From positions 1,996,578 to 2,060,577 of the forward strand of contig NC_018645.1 in assembly GCF_000307105.1 (NCBI RefSeq): a stretch of 64,000 bases of DNA, in the 5' to 3' direction. A model generated the notes under the pieces. The model ran no database searches. It saw nothing but the letters and a program-made list of their open reading frames with translations, and was not told the DNA's origin. Position numbers and translations under genes: made by a program. This stretch comes from Desulfobacula toluolica Tol2. GTDB lineage: Bacteria > Desulfobacterota > Desulfobacteria > Desulfobacterales > Desulfobacteraceae. Numbering within the stretch: position 1 is the first letter of the stretch; every line of letters begins with the position of its first letter. Below, piece after piece: positions 16,792-25,740 of this stretch.

Positions 16792-17789
16792 TTGATTCCC
16801 GATGATTTATTGATATCAAAAATATTTCCTTTTGTGTATTTTTTTGTTTCATAACGTGTGATATGGGTCAGTTTCTTTGTAATAGCCCCGAGTCGTTCCG
16901 CCTGGGATAACATGGCATTGACAAAGAGTCTGTTTGGATCATCATTTTTGATGTTTAATTTGAGAAGTTCCAGGTTCCCGATAATAATCTGCAAAGGCTG
17001 AGTCATTTCATTGCAGATTCCGCCAGCTGTTTCTATGGCGGCAAATACTTTTTCAGTTGTTTTTAAATCTGTAATGTCGTTGGCAAAGACACAAATTCTG
17101 TCCACTTGATTTGATTTGTTAAAAACCGGGTACAGCGTAACTTCATAATGTCTTTTGCGATGCTCTTTTTGATAAATGATGGGATTGTGAGTCTCAGTGA
17201 CTTCATCCATAAGCAATTTGAGTTTTGAAAAATCAGGTTCATTGAAAAAAGCATTAAGATTTTTACCAATCATCTCCTGGGGACTGTTGTTAAACAGCAA
17301 CGCTCCAGGTGTATTCAGGTTGATAATATTGCCTTCTATATCGGAGAGGTAAACCAGGCTTTTTGTGGCATTAATCATTGCCCTTATGGTACTCTCGCTT
17401 TTTTTCAGGATGTCTTGAGCCCGATTTTTTTCGGTGATGTCATGGACAATGGAATACAAGACCTTTTGATTATTAAATTCAACAGGTCCACTGTAAACTT
17501 CAACATCTCGGATCTCACCATTTTTTAACCGATGGTGAAAATTGAAATAACTGCGCTTTTCAAGTTTGCTGTTTTCCATTTCCTGTTTTAGTTCTTGTTC
17601 AGACAGGGTGTTGATTTTTGATATATTCATGCCTATCAGCTCTTTTTTTGAATACTGATAAAATTTAAGCGCCGCAGGATTGGCATCAATAATTGACCCG
17701 GATTCAGGGTCTATGATCAACATGATTGCATGGGAGTTTTTAAACAGGCTTTCACAAATGACATTTTTTTTTTGTCGGTCTGATGACAT
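16788..17789 (-). CDS. PAS-PAS pseudo-histidine kinase without ATPase domain
   Basis: The start is placed at ATG 17789 (MSSDRQKKN, with GGGTAAAG upstream); longer starts up to 17873 are possible. It has two PAS domains (roughly 10-130 and 135-255), then a DHp-like helix pair. The H-box reads GGICNEMTQPLQ where kinases have an H-E-x-x-Q-P motif, so the phospho-acceptor His is Asn (AAT instead of CAT/CAC). The protein stops ~60 residues later with no HATPase_c domain. It is coupled to a HIT gene. It may be a PAS sensor that dimerises with another kinase. Confidence 0.8.
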   Translation of the reverse strand: MSSDRQKKNVICESLFKNSHAIMLIIDPESGSIIDANPAALKFYQYSKKELIGMNISKINTLSEQELKQEMENSKLEKRSYFNFHHRLKNGEIRDVEVYSGPVEFNNQKVLYSIVHDITEKNRAQDILKKSESTIRAMINATKSLVYLSDIEGNIINLNTPGALLFNNSPQEMIGKNLNAFFNEPDFSKLKLLMDEVTETHNPIIYQKEHRKRHYEVTLYPVFNKSNQVDRICVFANDITDLKTTEKVFAAIETAGGICNEMTQPLQIIIGNLELLKLNIKNDDPNRLFVNAMLSQAERLGAITKKLTHITRYETKKYTKGNIFDINKSSGIK

Positions 17790-18043
17790 CTTTACCCGCC
17801 TTGAGAGTTTTATGTTCAATTTTTTTTTATCTGGATATAGCATAAAGAAAAAATCAATAAAAGGCCCATGCATATTTTATTTTACAGTTGTTAAGTGAAA
17901 AAGTGTGGTTATTTTTTCAACTTAACCTTTCAAAGATAAATAGCTTGATCACAAAAACGGACATTGGCTCACTAAATGTGACGGTTGACCGATATTTTTA
18001 TCAAGCACAACATAACACACAATATAATAATGGATTAATTGTT

Positions 18044-18961
18044 ATGAAAAAAATATTAATTACAGGTGCTTCCGGGTTTATCGGCAAAAGAGTTGCCCGG
18101 CTTTTTCTGTCAAAGGGATATTTTGTAACCGGTTTAGGTACATCTAAAGCCCATCTGTTTTCAAGAAAATCTCAAAGATTTGAACACAGGTTTGAATGGG
18201 TCAGTGCTGATACGACCATTGAAGGAAAATGGCAGGATCATGTTGCAGGATCGGATATTATTATTAATTTGGCCGGTCGAAATATTTTTCGGTATTGGAC
18301 AAAAAAATACAAACAAGCTATTTATGATTCCCGTATTTTAACAACCCGGAATATTGTTAATGCCATTGAACCTGGAAAAACACACACTCTTTTGACAACT
18401 TCTGCCGTGGGGATTTATGGGGATCGCAAAGAAGACGTATTAACGGAGAAAACAGAGCCTGGAAGGGGATTTCTTTCAGATGTGTGTAAAGATTGGGAAA
18501 AAGAAGGCTTAAAAGCCCGACAAAAAGGAGTCCGCGTTTCAGTCATGCGACTGGGTGTTGTACTTGGGAATGAAGGGGCTTTGTCTTTGATGACTCCTGC
18601 ATTCAAGTTGTTCGCAGGCGGTCCGTTAGGAGATGGCAGGCAATGGTTTCCATGGATACATATCAAGGATCTTGAAAAAGCCGTTGAATTTATCGTTGAA
18701 AATTCAGATATTGAGGGAACATTTAATTTTACAGGGCCGACACCAGTTCGCCAGAAGCATTTTGCCAAAGCCCTGGGGCGTGTTTTGCACAGGCCTGCGG
18801 TTATACCTGCACCGGCTTTTATGGTGAGGGTGGTGATGGGTCAGCTTGGCAAGGCTTTTTTGCAAAGTCAAAGAGCGGTTCCCAAGCATCTGGCAGAGGT
18901 TGGATATCCTTTTTTATTTGCGGATGTGTATACAGCGCTTAACGATATTTTGGGAAAATGA
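18044..18961 (+). CDS. TIGR01777-type NAD-dependent epimerase
   Basis: The 305-aa protein starts at MKKILITGASGFIGKRVA. It has the SDR Rossmann motif GASGFIG, NLAGRNIFRYWTKKYKQ, SAVGIYGD and MRLGVVLGNEGAL, all hallmarks of the YfcH/SULA family. The exact substrate is unknown. The longer in-frame extension to 17888 lacks a good start and is rejected. A second family member, fused to SRPBCC, lies at 31450. Confidence 0.9.
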   Translation: MKKILITGASGFIGKRVARLFLSKGYFVTGLGTSKAHLFSRKSQRFEHRFEWVSADTTIEGKWQDHVAGSDIIINLAGRNIFRYWTKKYKQAIYDSRILTTRNIVNAIEPGKTHTLLTTSAVGIYGDRKEDVLTEKTEPGRGFLSDVCKDWEKEGLKARQKGVRVSVMRLGVVLGNEGALSLMTPAFKLFAGGPLGDGRQWFPWIHIKDLEKAVEFIVENSDIEGTFNFTGPTPVRQKHFAKALGRVLHRPAVIPAPAFMVRVVMGQLGKAFLQSQRAVPKHLAEVGYPFLFADVYTALNDILGK

Positions 18962-19030
18962 ATTTTTAATTGAAAATTAGTCGGGTTATCATATATATTA
19001 GAGTATGTGGTATATATAGTTTAATTGATA

Positions 19031-19046
19031 TGGTATGCAATTTGCA
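19031..19046 (+). promoter_or_regulatory. Possible sigma-54 promoter (P3) of ferritin-like gene
   Basis: The plus strand reads TGGTAT-GCAAT-TTGCA, with correct spacing but a degenerate -24 box. It lies 74 bp before the ATG at 19120. The -24 box is identical to that of P5. Confidence 0.55.
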
Positions 19047-19119
19047 TTTTAATCACTTTGTTATTATTTATTATTGAAAGTAAATATAATTAAAACCGCT
19101 AACACATGAGGAGAGTAAC

Positions 19120-19581
19120 ATGGAATTTGGATCGGTTGATGAAATATTAAGTTTTGCCATTGACAAGGAAAAAGAAGCAGTTGAATTTTATTTATCCCTG
19201 GCCAAAGAAGCAACCAGGGCATCTCTTAAAGAGACCTTTGAGAGATTTGCAAAAGAAGAAGAAAAACATGCTGCACTTCTTTCCGATATTTCAGGTAATA
19301 AAAAGAAAATGGATTCCTATGAGTTTAAGAAAATCACAGATCTTAAAATAAGTGATTACCTGGTTGAAACCGAGTATGAAGAAGGGATGCCAATGCCTGA
19401 GATTCTCAAAATTGCCATGAAACGAGAAGAAAAAGCGGTTAAGCTTTATTCAATGCTTTCCGATCAGTCAGACAATGAAGATGCAAAAAAGGTTTTTATG
19501 ATTCTTGTGCAGGAAGAATCAAAACACAAACTTGCTTTAGAATCAATGTATGATGATTACCTGGCTGATCAGGATAATTAA
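19120..19581 (+). CDS. Ferritin-like diiron (rubrerythrin-type) protein
   Basis: The 153-aa four-helix protein has two ExxH-type pairs (FAKEEEKHAALL and VQEESKHKLALE) plus helix ligands in DKEKEAVEFY and REEKAVKLY, the diiron pattern of rubrerythrin domains. It lacks a rubredoxin domain. Such proteins reduce peroxide or store iron. GAGGAGAG precedes the ATG. The protein at 29275-29742 is a homologue. Confidence 0.9.
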   Translation: MEFGSVDEILSFAIDKEKEAVEFYLSLAKEATRASLKETFERFAKEEEKHAALLSDISGNKKKMDSYEFKKITDLKISDYLVETEYEEGMPMPEILKIAMKREEKAVKLYSMLSDQSDNEDAKKVFMILVQEESKHKLALESMYDDYLADQDN

Positions 19582-19733
19582 ATTATATCAGTAAAAAAGG
19601 TTTGACCGCAAAATTGTATCAACCCTTCTGCTGAATCTATTACAGGGTTTTAAAATGAATTTTGAGCAAATTGTATACAATATATGTGCTGTTATTTTTT
19701 TAACCCTGACACACTACCTGACATAACTAATTG

Positions 19734-19770
19734 AGCCGTTGTAAAAAATATTTTTTGCAACGGCTTTTAT
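19734..19770 (+). terminator. Hairpin terminator
   Basis: AGCCGTTG and CAACGGCT enclose an A/T-rich stem that also pairs (AAAAAATATTTTTT), followed by TTTATT. It lies 150 bp past the ferritin-like gene and ahead of acdA. Confidence 0.75.
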
Positions 19771-19874
19771 TCTTAAAATCAACCACCTGTGCATTGTATT
19801 TGTTTCAACGATTTTTTAAAAATGACGGCAGTTTTATCGCTGTAACTTAAGATTGCCTGAAAAAAAGGAAAAAA

Positions 19875-21242
19875 GTGGATTTAAAATATCTTTTCAGACC
19901 ATCGACTATGGCGGTTATAGGAGTGTCGACATCCCAGGATAATCACCCGGCCAATGTGATATATAATAAAAATCATCTGCGTTATCCGGTAAAAACATTT
20001 CCTGTCAATCCAAAGGGGGGAATTTTAAATCGGAAAACACTTTATCAACAGGTTGACCATATCGAAGAAAACATTGATATGGCTGTTATTGCTGTCCGGG
20101 CACAGTTTGTTCCCAAGGTGATGGAACAATGTATTAAAAAGGGTGTCGGGGGGGCGGTAATCGTATCCGGCGGATTTGCAGAAGCCGGAAATTTGAGCTT
20201 ACAGCAACGGGTGATTGATATTGCCAAAGAAGCATCTTTTCCTTTTATCGGTCCCAATTGCCTTGGAATTTATGCTCCTGATCATGTGGATACGTTTTTT
20301 TTGCCTGGTGAACGGATTATTCGTCCGGACAAAGGCAATATCGGTTTTGTCAGTCAGAGTGGAGGGGTGTTAGTAGATCAAATGGTTAAATTCGCAGGCC
20401 AGGGGATTGGTGTGTCGCTGGCAGTAAGCATCGGGAACAAAGCATGTGTCAGGGAAACAGACATGCTGGAGTGGTTTGAGCAGGACTTTGATACAAAGGT
20501 GATCGCTTTTTATGTCGAGGGTTTTGAAAAAAGGGAAGGGCGACATTTTATTAAAAAAGCCGAGCAATGTTCTAAACCTATTGTAATTTTAAAGGCTGGA
20601 AAGAGTCAAAAAGGTATTGAGGCGGTTTCCAGTCACACGGCTTCTCTGGCAGGAGACTACAGGGTTTTTTCCGAAATAATGAAACAGCATTGTGTGGCTG
20701 AGGCAGATAATGAATATGAGCTGACCTCCTTTTGTGAGGCATTAAGCTGTTATCCCAAAGGTATTAACGGCAATGTCGGCATTATCTCCCTGAGCGGCGG
20801 GCATGGCGTTCTGGCAGCGGATGCCTGTGATCTGTACGGACTGTCCATTCCCAGGATGGAACAGCAGACCATGGATGCCATTAAAGAGAAATTATCACCG
20901 GAAATCAGGAATATTGTTTCTCTTGCCAACCCCCTGGATCTTACCGGGAGTTCTGTGGACAGTGATATTTTGACTTCGGCAAGATATCTGTCAAGAGATA
21001 AAAATATTGAATGTATTTTGGCCTTGTTGATTCCTTATTCGCCGGGCGTTTCAGCAGATATTGGTGCAAAGCTCAGCCAGTTGGCAAGAAATGAAGGAAA
21101 ACCTTTGATTGCCTATGTACCCAATGAAGATAAATATAAAATCATCATCGAAGGATTTGAACTTAATAATATTCCGGTGGCATCCTCTGTGGACGGGGCA
21201 GTCATGATGGCTAAGGCATTGAAAAGGTGCAGACCATGTTAA
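19875..21242 (+). CDS. acdA: ADP-forming acyl-CoA synthetase, alpha subunit
   Basis: The 455-aa protein starts at GTG 19875 with AAGGA upstream. It has a CoA-binding domain (FRPSTMAVIGVSTSQDNHPANV), a succinyl-CoA-ligase-like domain (GPNCLGIYAPD, VSQSGGVLVDQM) and the phospho-His segment SSHTASLAGDY. The enzyme makes ATP from acyl-CoA plus ADP and Pi. In this setting it could conserve energy from aryl- or acetyl-CoA. It overlaps acdB by 16 bp. Separate alpha and beta subunits are the archaeal-type arrangement. Confidence 0.92.
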   Translation: MDLKYLFRPSTMAVIGVSTSQDNHPANVIYNKNHLRYPVKTFPVNPKGGILNRKTLYQQVDHIEENIDMAVIAVRAQFVPKVMEQCIKKGVGGAVIVSGGFAEAGNLSLQQRVIDIAKEASFPFIGPNCLGIYAPDHVDTFFLPGERIIRPDKGNIGFVSQSGGVLVDQMVKFAGQGIGVSLAVSIGNKACVRETDMLEWFEQDFDTKVIAFYVEGFEKREGRHFIKKAEQCSKPIVILKAGKSQKGIEAVSSHTASLAGDYRVFSEIMKQHCVAEADNEYELTSFCEALSCYPKGINGNVGIISLSGGHGVLAADACDLYGLSIPRMEQQTMDAIKEKLSPEIRNIVSLANPLDLTGSSVDSDILTSARYLSRDKNIECILALLIPYSPGVSADIGAKLSQLARNEGKPLIAYVPNEDKYKIIIEGFELNNIPVASSVDGAVMMAKALKRCRPC

Positions 21243-21916
21243 CAAAAAACAGCAAAAAAATTATAGATAAAAGCAAATCCCTGGGATGGGTTCTGGAACC
21301 AGATGCAAAAGCCTTGATGAAGATGCGGGGGCTTGATATCCCGGATTTTGTTTTAACCAATTCCTTTGAGACTGCAGACAAGTTCATGAGAGAATCCGAA
21401 TCTTTGGTTGTTGCAAAAGCGGTTTCAAAGAAAATCCTTCATAAGACAGAGGTTCAGGCCGTTGTTACGGGCATTTCTTCAAGCGATCATTTGAAAAAAG
21501 AAATGAAAAGACTGCAAAAACTTGACGGGTGTGAAATGATTCTTGTCGAACAGATGCTACAGGGGCTTGAGATTATTATTGGTGCAAAAAATGATTATCA
21601 GTTTGGTCCTGTTATTGTTTTTGGCATTGGCGGCACATCCGTTGAAATTTATAATGATACGGCCATCCGGATGGCACCGCTTAAACCCGGCGATGTCTAT
21701 TCAATGGTAGAATCATTAAAAGCAAAAGATCTCATATCCGGATATCGTGGAGGGCATGGTGTGAATATGCAGGTTCTGACATATTTGATGGTTAATTTTT
21801 CTTATTTGATCATGGAGCTTGAAGAAGATATTGAATCCGTGGATTTGAATCCTGTGATTTGTACCAGGGACAGGTGTGTTATCGCTGATGCAAGAATTAT
21901 ATTGCCGTCATTTTGA
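21227..21916 (+). CDS. acdB: ADP-forming acyl-CoA synthetase, beta subunit
   Basis: The 229-aa ATP-grasp protein has VVAKAVSKKILHKTEVQAVV, VEQMLQGLEIIIGAKND, FGPVIVFGIGGTSVE and the C-terminal ESVDLNPV typical of ACD beta subunits. It binds ATP and passes phosphate to the His of the alpha subunit. The 16-bp overlap with acdA indicates coupled translation. Confidence 0.92.
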   Translation: MQTMLTKNSKKIIDKSKSLGWVLEPDAKALMKMRGLDIPDFVLTNSFETADKFMRESESLVVAKAVSKKILHKTEVQAVVTGISSSDHLKKEMKRLQKLDGCEMILVEQMLQGLEIIIGAKNDYQFGPVIVFGIGGTSVEIYNDTAIRMAPLKPGDVYSMVESLKAKDLISGYRGGHGVNMQVLTYLMVNFSYLIMELEEDIESVDLNPVICTRDRCVIADARIILPSF

Positions 21917-21985
21917 TGTAAGCGGGTTGTATTGGTACAAACTTGTACCATGAGACATGAAAGATAAAAAATACGGGAAACAACT

Positions 21986-22777
21986 ATGTCTGATAAACAG
22001 CAGTTAAAAATAATTTCATGGAATGTAAACGGCCTTAGGGCAGTGATGAAAAAAGAGTTTGCAAGCAGTATTTGTGAGCTTGATCCCGATATTCTCCTGC
22101 TCCAGGAGACAAAGCTCCAGGAAAACCAGCGCACAGATGAGATGATCCGGTTGAATTCCTATGAATCTTTCTGGTCTTATTCAACCGTAAAAAAAGGGTA
22201 CAGTGGTGTTGCAGCCTATTCAAAAATAGAACCAGAACAAGTTATCACATCATTTTCCAGGCCTGAATTTGATAATGAAGGCCGTGTCATTCAATTGGAT
22301 TATAAGAAATTTATATTATTTAATATCTATTTTCCCAATGGTCAGATGAGTGATGAACGGCTTGAGTATAAACTTGCTTTTTATGACTGGTTTTTAGACT
22401 ATGCAAATCAATTGAAAGACCAGGGAAAAAGCCTGATTATTACTGGGGACTTTAATACGGCCCACAATGAAATTGATTTGAAAAATCCTGGGCCCAATTC
22501 CAAACGATCCGGTTTTTTAAGGATTGAAAGGGATGTGCTGGATCATATGGTTGACATGGGGTATGTGGACACCTACAGATATTTTTATCCTGAAAAAGTC
22601 AAGTATTCATGGTGGTCTTACCGGTTTAATGCAAGAAAAAACAATGCGGGATGGCGTATTGATTATTTTTTTGTGACAAAAGACCTTATCGATAAAGGCT
22701 TGGTCAAGCAAGCCTTTATCGATAATACAGTTTTTGGATCAGATCATTGCCCAATTGGTATTGTAATAAATATCTGA
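21986..22777 (+). CDS. xth: Exodeoxyribonuclease III / AP endonuclease
   Basis: The 263-aa protein has the exonuclease-endonuclease-phosphatase motifs SWNVNGLRAV, LLQETKLQ, NIYFPNGQ, ITGDFNTAHNEIDL, WWSYRFNARKNNAGWRIDYF and FGSDHCPIGI. It removes abasic sites and 3' blocks in base-excision repair. Near the 3' end (22686-22725) the coding sequence contains a perfect 17-bp inverted repeat. Confidence 0.95.
   Translation: MSDKQQLKIISWNVNGLRAVMKKEFASSICELDPDILLLQETKLQENQRTDEMIRLNSYESFWSYSTVKKGYSGVAAYSKIEPEQVITSFSRPEFDNEGRVIQLDYKKFILFNIYFPNGQMSDERLEYKLAFYDWFLDYANQLKDQGKSLIITGDFNTAHNEIDLKNPGPNSKRSGFLRIERDVLDHMVDMGYVDTYRYFYPEKVKYSWWSYRFNARKNNAGWRIDYFFVTKDLIDKGLVKQAFIDNTVFGSDHCPIGIVINI
22686..22725. 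repeat. Perfect 17-bp inverted repeat inside xth
   Basis: TTATCGATAAAGGCTTG and its exact complement are separated by GTCAAG. The arms encode LIDKGLVKQAFID, so the hairpin lies within coding sequence about 50 bp before the stop. Confidence 0.95.
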
Positions 22778-22790
22778 TGGGGATGTCCGG

Positions 22791-23444
22791 TTAATCTTTA
22801 AACACCAGTTTCCCACCAATATGTCCTGCAATGCCTACGGCAGCAAGCATAATGATGTTGATGAAAATAAATACCCAGGCTTTGGGTGAAGATAAGATAT
22901 TGGGGTCTAAAAGATACCACACAAGACTTATAGTGCATGAAATTGTTGTCACTGTAGCGGCCAGAATTTTTAATTTAAAAATTGAGGTCATAGCTCCCTT
23001 ATATTTTTTTTTCCACTCCAGTATGCCTGTGAAAATTACCAAAGGAAGGGCAAGGACAACAAAAACTATATTGATAAAAGCGGTTTTGGCAAAAAGCTCG
23101 AAACTGAAAAACCATGCCAACAGCCAGAGAATGACAGCAGCCGGCAGTATCCCGTTGGGTGCGTGTACGCTAATCGGGTGAGCATGATGTTTTACCAGCA
23201 AAAAAATGATTTTTTCAAACCATTTTTCAGGTGGTGGTGCTTGGTCTTTTTTGGTCACAGGTGTTTTGGGCCCCGTTTCTTTAAAGGGCTCTTTAACGGT
23301 TTTTTTTTGGGGGATTTTTTGAGGTATGGACGCCTCATCGATTTGCACAAACTTGCTTGCATCCACTCCGCAAATAGGGCATTTTTCAGGGGGCGTGTCT
23401 CCCCTGTGAATATACTTGCAAACACTGCACTGCCAAACTTTCAT
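22791..23444 (-). CDS. Rubredoxin-like domain fused to DUF2231-type membrane domain
   Basis: The 217-aa protein opens with a rubrerythrin-style rubredoxin (WQCSVCKYIHRG, then KCPICGVDAS; residues 3-32). A Lys/Pro linker follows, then four membrane segments from ~95 on, with HHAHPISVHAPNG at their start. The two conserved His in that entry loop resemble haem or metal ligands of DUF2231 proteins. It likely passes electrons at the inner membrane; the partner is unknown. It lies 24-30 bp after structured repeat R2, downstream of the citrate synthase gene. Confidence 0.8.
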   Translation of the reverse strand: MKVWQCSVCKYIHRGDTPPEKCPICGVDASKFVQIDEASIPQKIPQKKTVKEPFKETGPKTPVTKKDQAPPPEKWFEKIIFLLVKHHAHPISVHAPNGILPAAVILWLLAWFFSFELFAKTAFINIVFVVLALPLVIFTGILEWKKKYKGAMTSIFKLKILAATVTTISCTISLVWYLLDPNILSSPKAWVFIFINIIMLAAVGIAGHIGGKLVFKD

Positions 23445-23470
23445 TTATATCATCCTTTACAATTGTTTTT

Positions 23471-23573
23471 TTTGATATGAAAGTCTTCAAAAAAAAATCA
23501 CACTGAGACTTTCAATGTTTGTTTGGGGCAAATCTTAAATAAAATCCAGGATTTGCCCTTGGCCGTTATTAAC
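23471..23573 (-). repeat. Structured intergenic repeat, copy R2
   Basis: Full copy, sense on the minus strand. It starts in the TAA stop of the citrate synthase gene (23569-23571). Stem 1 is perfect: GGGCAAATC with GATTTGCCC. Stem 2 has GAAAGTC with GACTTTC. It ends 27 bp before the next start. Confidence 0.9.
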
Positions 23574-24747
23574 GCTCATCCATATCCGTAAACAGACATT
23601 CATCCGGTCCGCAATAGTCCCCGATATATTCGGCTCCCGGCCTGTAAAGGGTTGGTTTAGGGGCTGCCATGGCAAATTGTTCTTCAATGACATGGGCTGA
23701 CCATCCACTGACTCTTGAAACCGCAAAAACAGGTGTGAAAAGATCCATGGCAATGCCTATGGCATGGAAAAACGAGGCACTGTAGAAATCTACATTACAA
23801 AAGATTTGTTTTTGTTTTTTTGCCTTAAAGGCATCCTTGCCTTTTTTTTCAAGCTCCCTTGAAAGTTCATACCACAGGGGTTGATTGGCAATCTGTCCCG
23901 TCCTTTGGCTCATGGGAGCAAGTATGATCGCCCTGGGGTCGTCTGTCTGGTAAACTGCATGACCCAGCCCCATGATAAGCCCGCCTGAATTTAAAATATT
24001 TTGAATATACCCGTCGATTTTATCAACAGAGCCTATCTGCTTTAACATTTCCATCACCCTGACATTGGCACCGCCGTGAAGAGAACCGGAAAGAGAACCT
24101 ATGGCAGCGGATATGGCAGCATAAATATGTGCCTTGGTGGATGCAACTTGTCGCGCTGTAAATGTTGAGGCATTAAAAGAGTGTTCTGCATGCAGCACAA
24201 GACTTGTATCAAAAAAACGGGCTGTTTCATCATCAGGTATCTCACCTTTGAGCATATATAGGAAATTTGCAGCATGGGATAAGTTGTTGTCCGGTGGAAT
24301 AATTTCTTGTTTATTTCTTATCCGGTCCCATGCAGCCGTAATAATTGCCAGTCCTGAAATAAGATTTTCCGCACTGTAAAGAGTGTTTTCAATTCCGGGC
24401 TTTCCGACAGTTATATCATTTTGAACCAACAATGGTGTGGCCATTTGAAGGACATCCATGGGGTTTGTGTCTGCTGGAAGTATTTTGAGAAAAGAAAAAA
24501 TATTTTCAGGAATGTTTCTTTTTTGTTTCAGGCTTTGCTGAAAGTCTTCTAACTCTGCTCTTTTGGGAAGCCTTTCGTACAACAAAAGAAAACAGACCTC
24601 TTCAAATGTTGCATTTTGGGCAAGATCTTCAATTAAAAATCCTCTATAGATCAGTTTTCCTTGTTTTCCCCGGACATCACAAATTTTTGAACTGGCCACG
24701 GCAACACCCCGAAGGCCAGTATTCATAACAGGCAAACATTCATCCAT
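23569..24747 (-). CDS. Citrate/2-methylcitrate synthase family protein
   Basis: The 392-aa protein has the citrate synthase catalytic residues: His in LHGGANVRVME, His in MGLGHAVYQTDDPRA and Asp in NVDFYSASFFH. The N-terminal GVAVASSKICDVRGKQGKLIYRG is usual for the shorter, dimeric class. Citrate and methylcitrate synthase cannot be separated by eye. AAGGAG precedes the ATG, 17 bp after the FTR-like gene, which is an odd operon partner. Confidence 0.92.
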   Translation of the reverse strand: MDECLPVMNTGLRGVAVASSKICDVRGKQGKLIYRGFLIEDLAQNATFEEVCFLLLYERLPKRAELEDFQQSLKQKRNIPENIFSFLKILPADTNPMDVLQMATPLLVQNDITVGKPGIENTLYSAENLISGLAIITAAWDRIRNKQEIIPPDNNLSHAANFLYMLKGEIPDDETARFFDTSLVLHAEHSFNASTFTARQVASTKAHIYAAISAAIGSLSGSLHGGANVRVMEMLKQIGSVDKIDGYIQNILNSGGLIMGLGHAVYQTDDPRAIILAPMSQRTGQIANQPLWYELSRELEKKGKDAFKAKKQKQIFCNVDFYSASFFHAIGIAMDLFTPVFAVSRVSGWSAHVIEEQFAMAAPKPTLYRPGAEYIGDYCGPDECLFTDMDER

Positions 24748-24764
24748 GATTATCTCCTTAAAGA

Positions 24765-25094
24765 TTAAAATATTTTTTCAGGGGGTCTTCTTTCAGGAAC
24801 ATATGTTGACAAAATTTCATTATTATGAAGTGCCTGTGAAGTATAAAGACCGCAAAAACAAGCTCCGAATTCTTCCAGATCAGGCTCTCTGTAATCGCAA
24901 GGACAGATAATATCTTTGTCTTTTTCTTTGTCATTACAGGCAAGCCTGCAGGGGCAGGCCATATATCCATACCGGTTTTTATTTAAAAGAAGTGATTCAA
25001 GAAGCTCAAACACCAGATCTTTGTCTTTGTTAAAATAAATTCCTTTGGCTTCCTGGGATTTTTTCAATGCTTCATACAATTGTTCAACTTTCAT
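24765..25094 (-). CDS. Ferredoxin-thioredoxin reductase catalytic-chain-like protein
   Basis: The 109-aa protein has the FTR beta pattern of three CxC-type pairs: ACPCRLAC, CPCDYRE and CFCGLYTS. These bind a 4Fe-4S cluster and form the redox-active disulfide. No variable (alpha) chain gene is adjacent, as in other non-photosynthetic FTR homologues. It overlaps the upstream glutaredoxin gene by 11 bp, so the glutaredoxin-like protein is the probable substrate. Confidence 0.88.
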   Translation of the reverse strand: MKVEQLYEALKKSQEAKGIYFNKDKDLVFELLESLLLNKNRYGYMACPCRLACNDKEKDKDIICPCDYREPDLEEFGACFCGLYTSQALHNNEILSTYVPERRPPEKIF

Positions 25095-25350
25095 TTTTAA
25101 TTCCTAATGCCTCCTTGATTTGTTTTTCCTTATATCCGACAATGACGATTTCGTTGATTTTGATGGTGGGAAAAGAGCAGCGAGGATTGAGTTCTCTTAT
25201 GTCAGCCAGAATTGCTTTGCGTTCTTCTCCTTCCAGGTCGTCCACCTCAATATACTCATATTCCACATTGCATTCGGAAAGAAGCTTTTTGGTTGATTTG
25301 CAATGGCTGCAGGTGCTTAATGCATATAAAGTTGTTTTATCCTTGGCCAT
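25084..25350 (-). CDS. Glutaredoxin-like protein
   Basis: The 88-aa protein starts at MAKDKTTLYALSTCSHCKST (ATG 25350, AAGGAG upstream). The active site is CSHC, with cis-Pro in CSFPTIKINEIVIVGY, a glutaredoxin fold. The long upstream extension is out-of-gene sequence. It is the first gene of the Grx-FTR-citrate synthase-Rd/DUF2231 unit. Confidence 0.9.
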   Translation of the reverse strand: MAKDKTTLYALSTCSHCKSTKKLLSECNVEYEYIEVDDLEGEERKAILADIRELNPRCSFPTIKINEIVIVGYKEKQIKEALGIKNES

Positions 25351-25740
25351 TTGTTTCTCCTTTGATAATATATGTTTTAAAAAAAAACAATCTGTCCTGA
25401 TTGATTTTAAGACAATAAACTTAAGATAATGGATTGTGCATAAATTATGCCGGTTTTGCAAGTTTAAAGTAACATCTGACCGCTTACTTTGGTTTGTTTG
25501 ATTTTTGACCTGTGACTTTGCTGCGAACAAAGATTAGTCAAAAAAAATGTTGGAAAAATTTTAATATAAGATTGGCCCGGATTTTGCTTTGTCTTTTAGT
25601 AATCAGTCATTAGTGGTTATAGCGCTTTGTAGTGATTTTAATGGGTTTGTAAAAATAAACCGGTTTTTTGAATACGGGTTTGCTAAAATTAGAATGAATG
25701 ATACCCTTGGCAGACTCTAAATCAAAAAAGGAGGAAATTA
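25351..25740. other. Divergent regulatory region, Grx unit / rubredoxin-FMN unit
   Basis: The 390-bp gap is AT-rich. It contains the plus-strand sigma-54 candidate P4 at 25573-25588. No terminator, RNA or coding frame was supported. The promoter of the Grx unit was not identified. Confidence 0.45.
25573..25588 (+). promoter_or_regulatory. Possible sigma-54 promoter (P4)
   Basis: The plus strand reads TGGCCC-GGATT-TTGCT with correct spacing. It lies ~155 bp before the rubredoxin-FMN gene, so the leader would be ~140 nt. Confidence 0.55.

Noticed and set aside
17888-18043. Extended N-terminus of the epimerase at 18044
   Set aside because: It begins at TTG without a ribosome site, and the Rossmann fold starts at the internal ATG.
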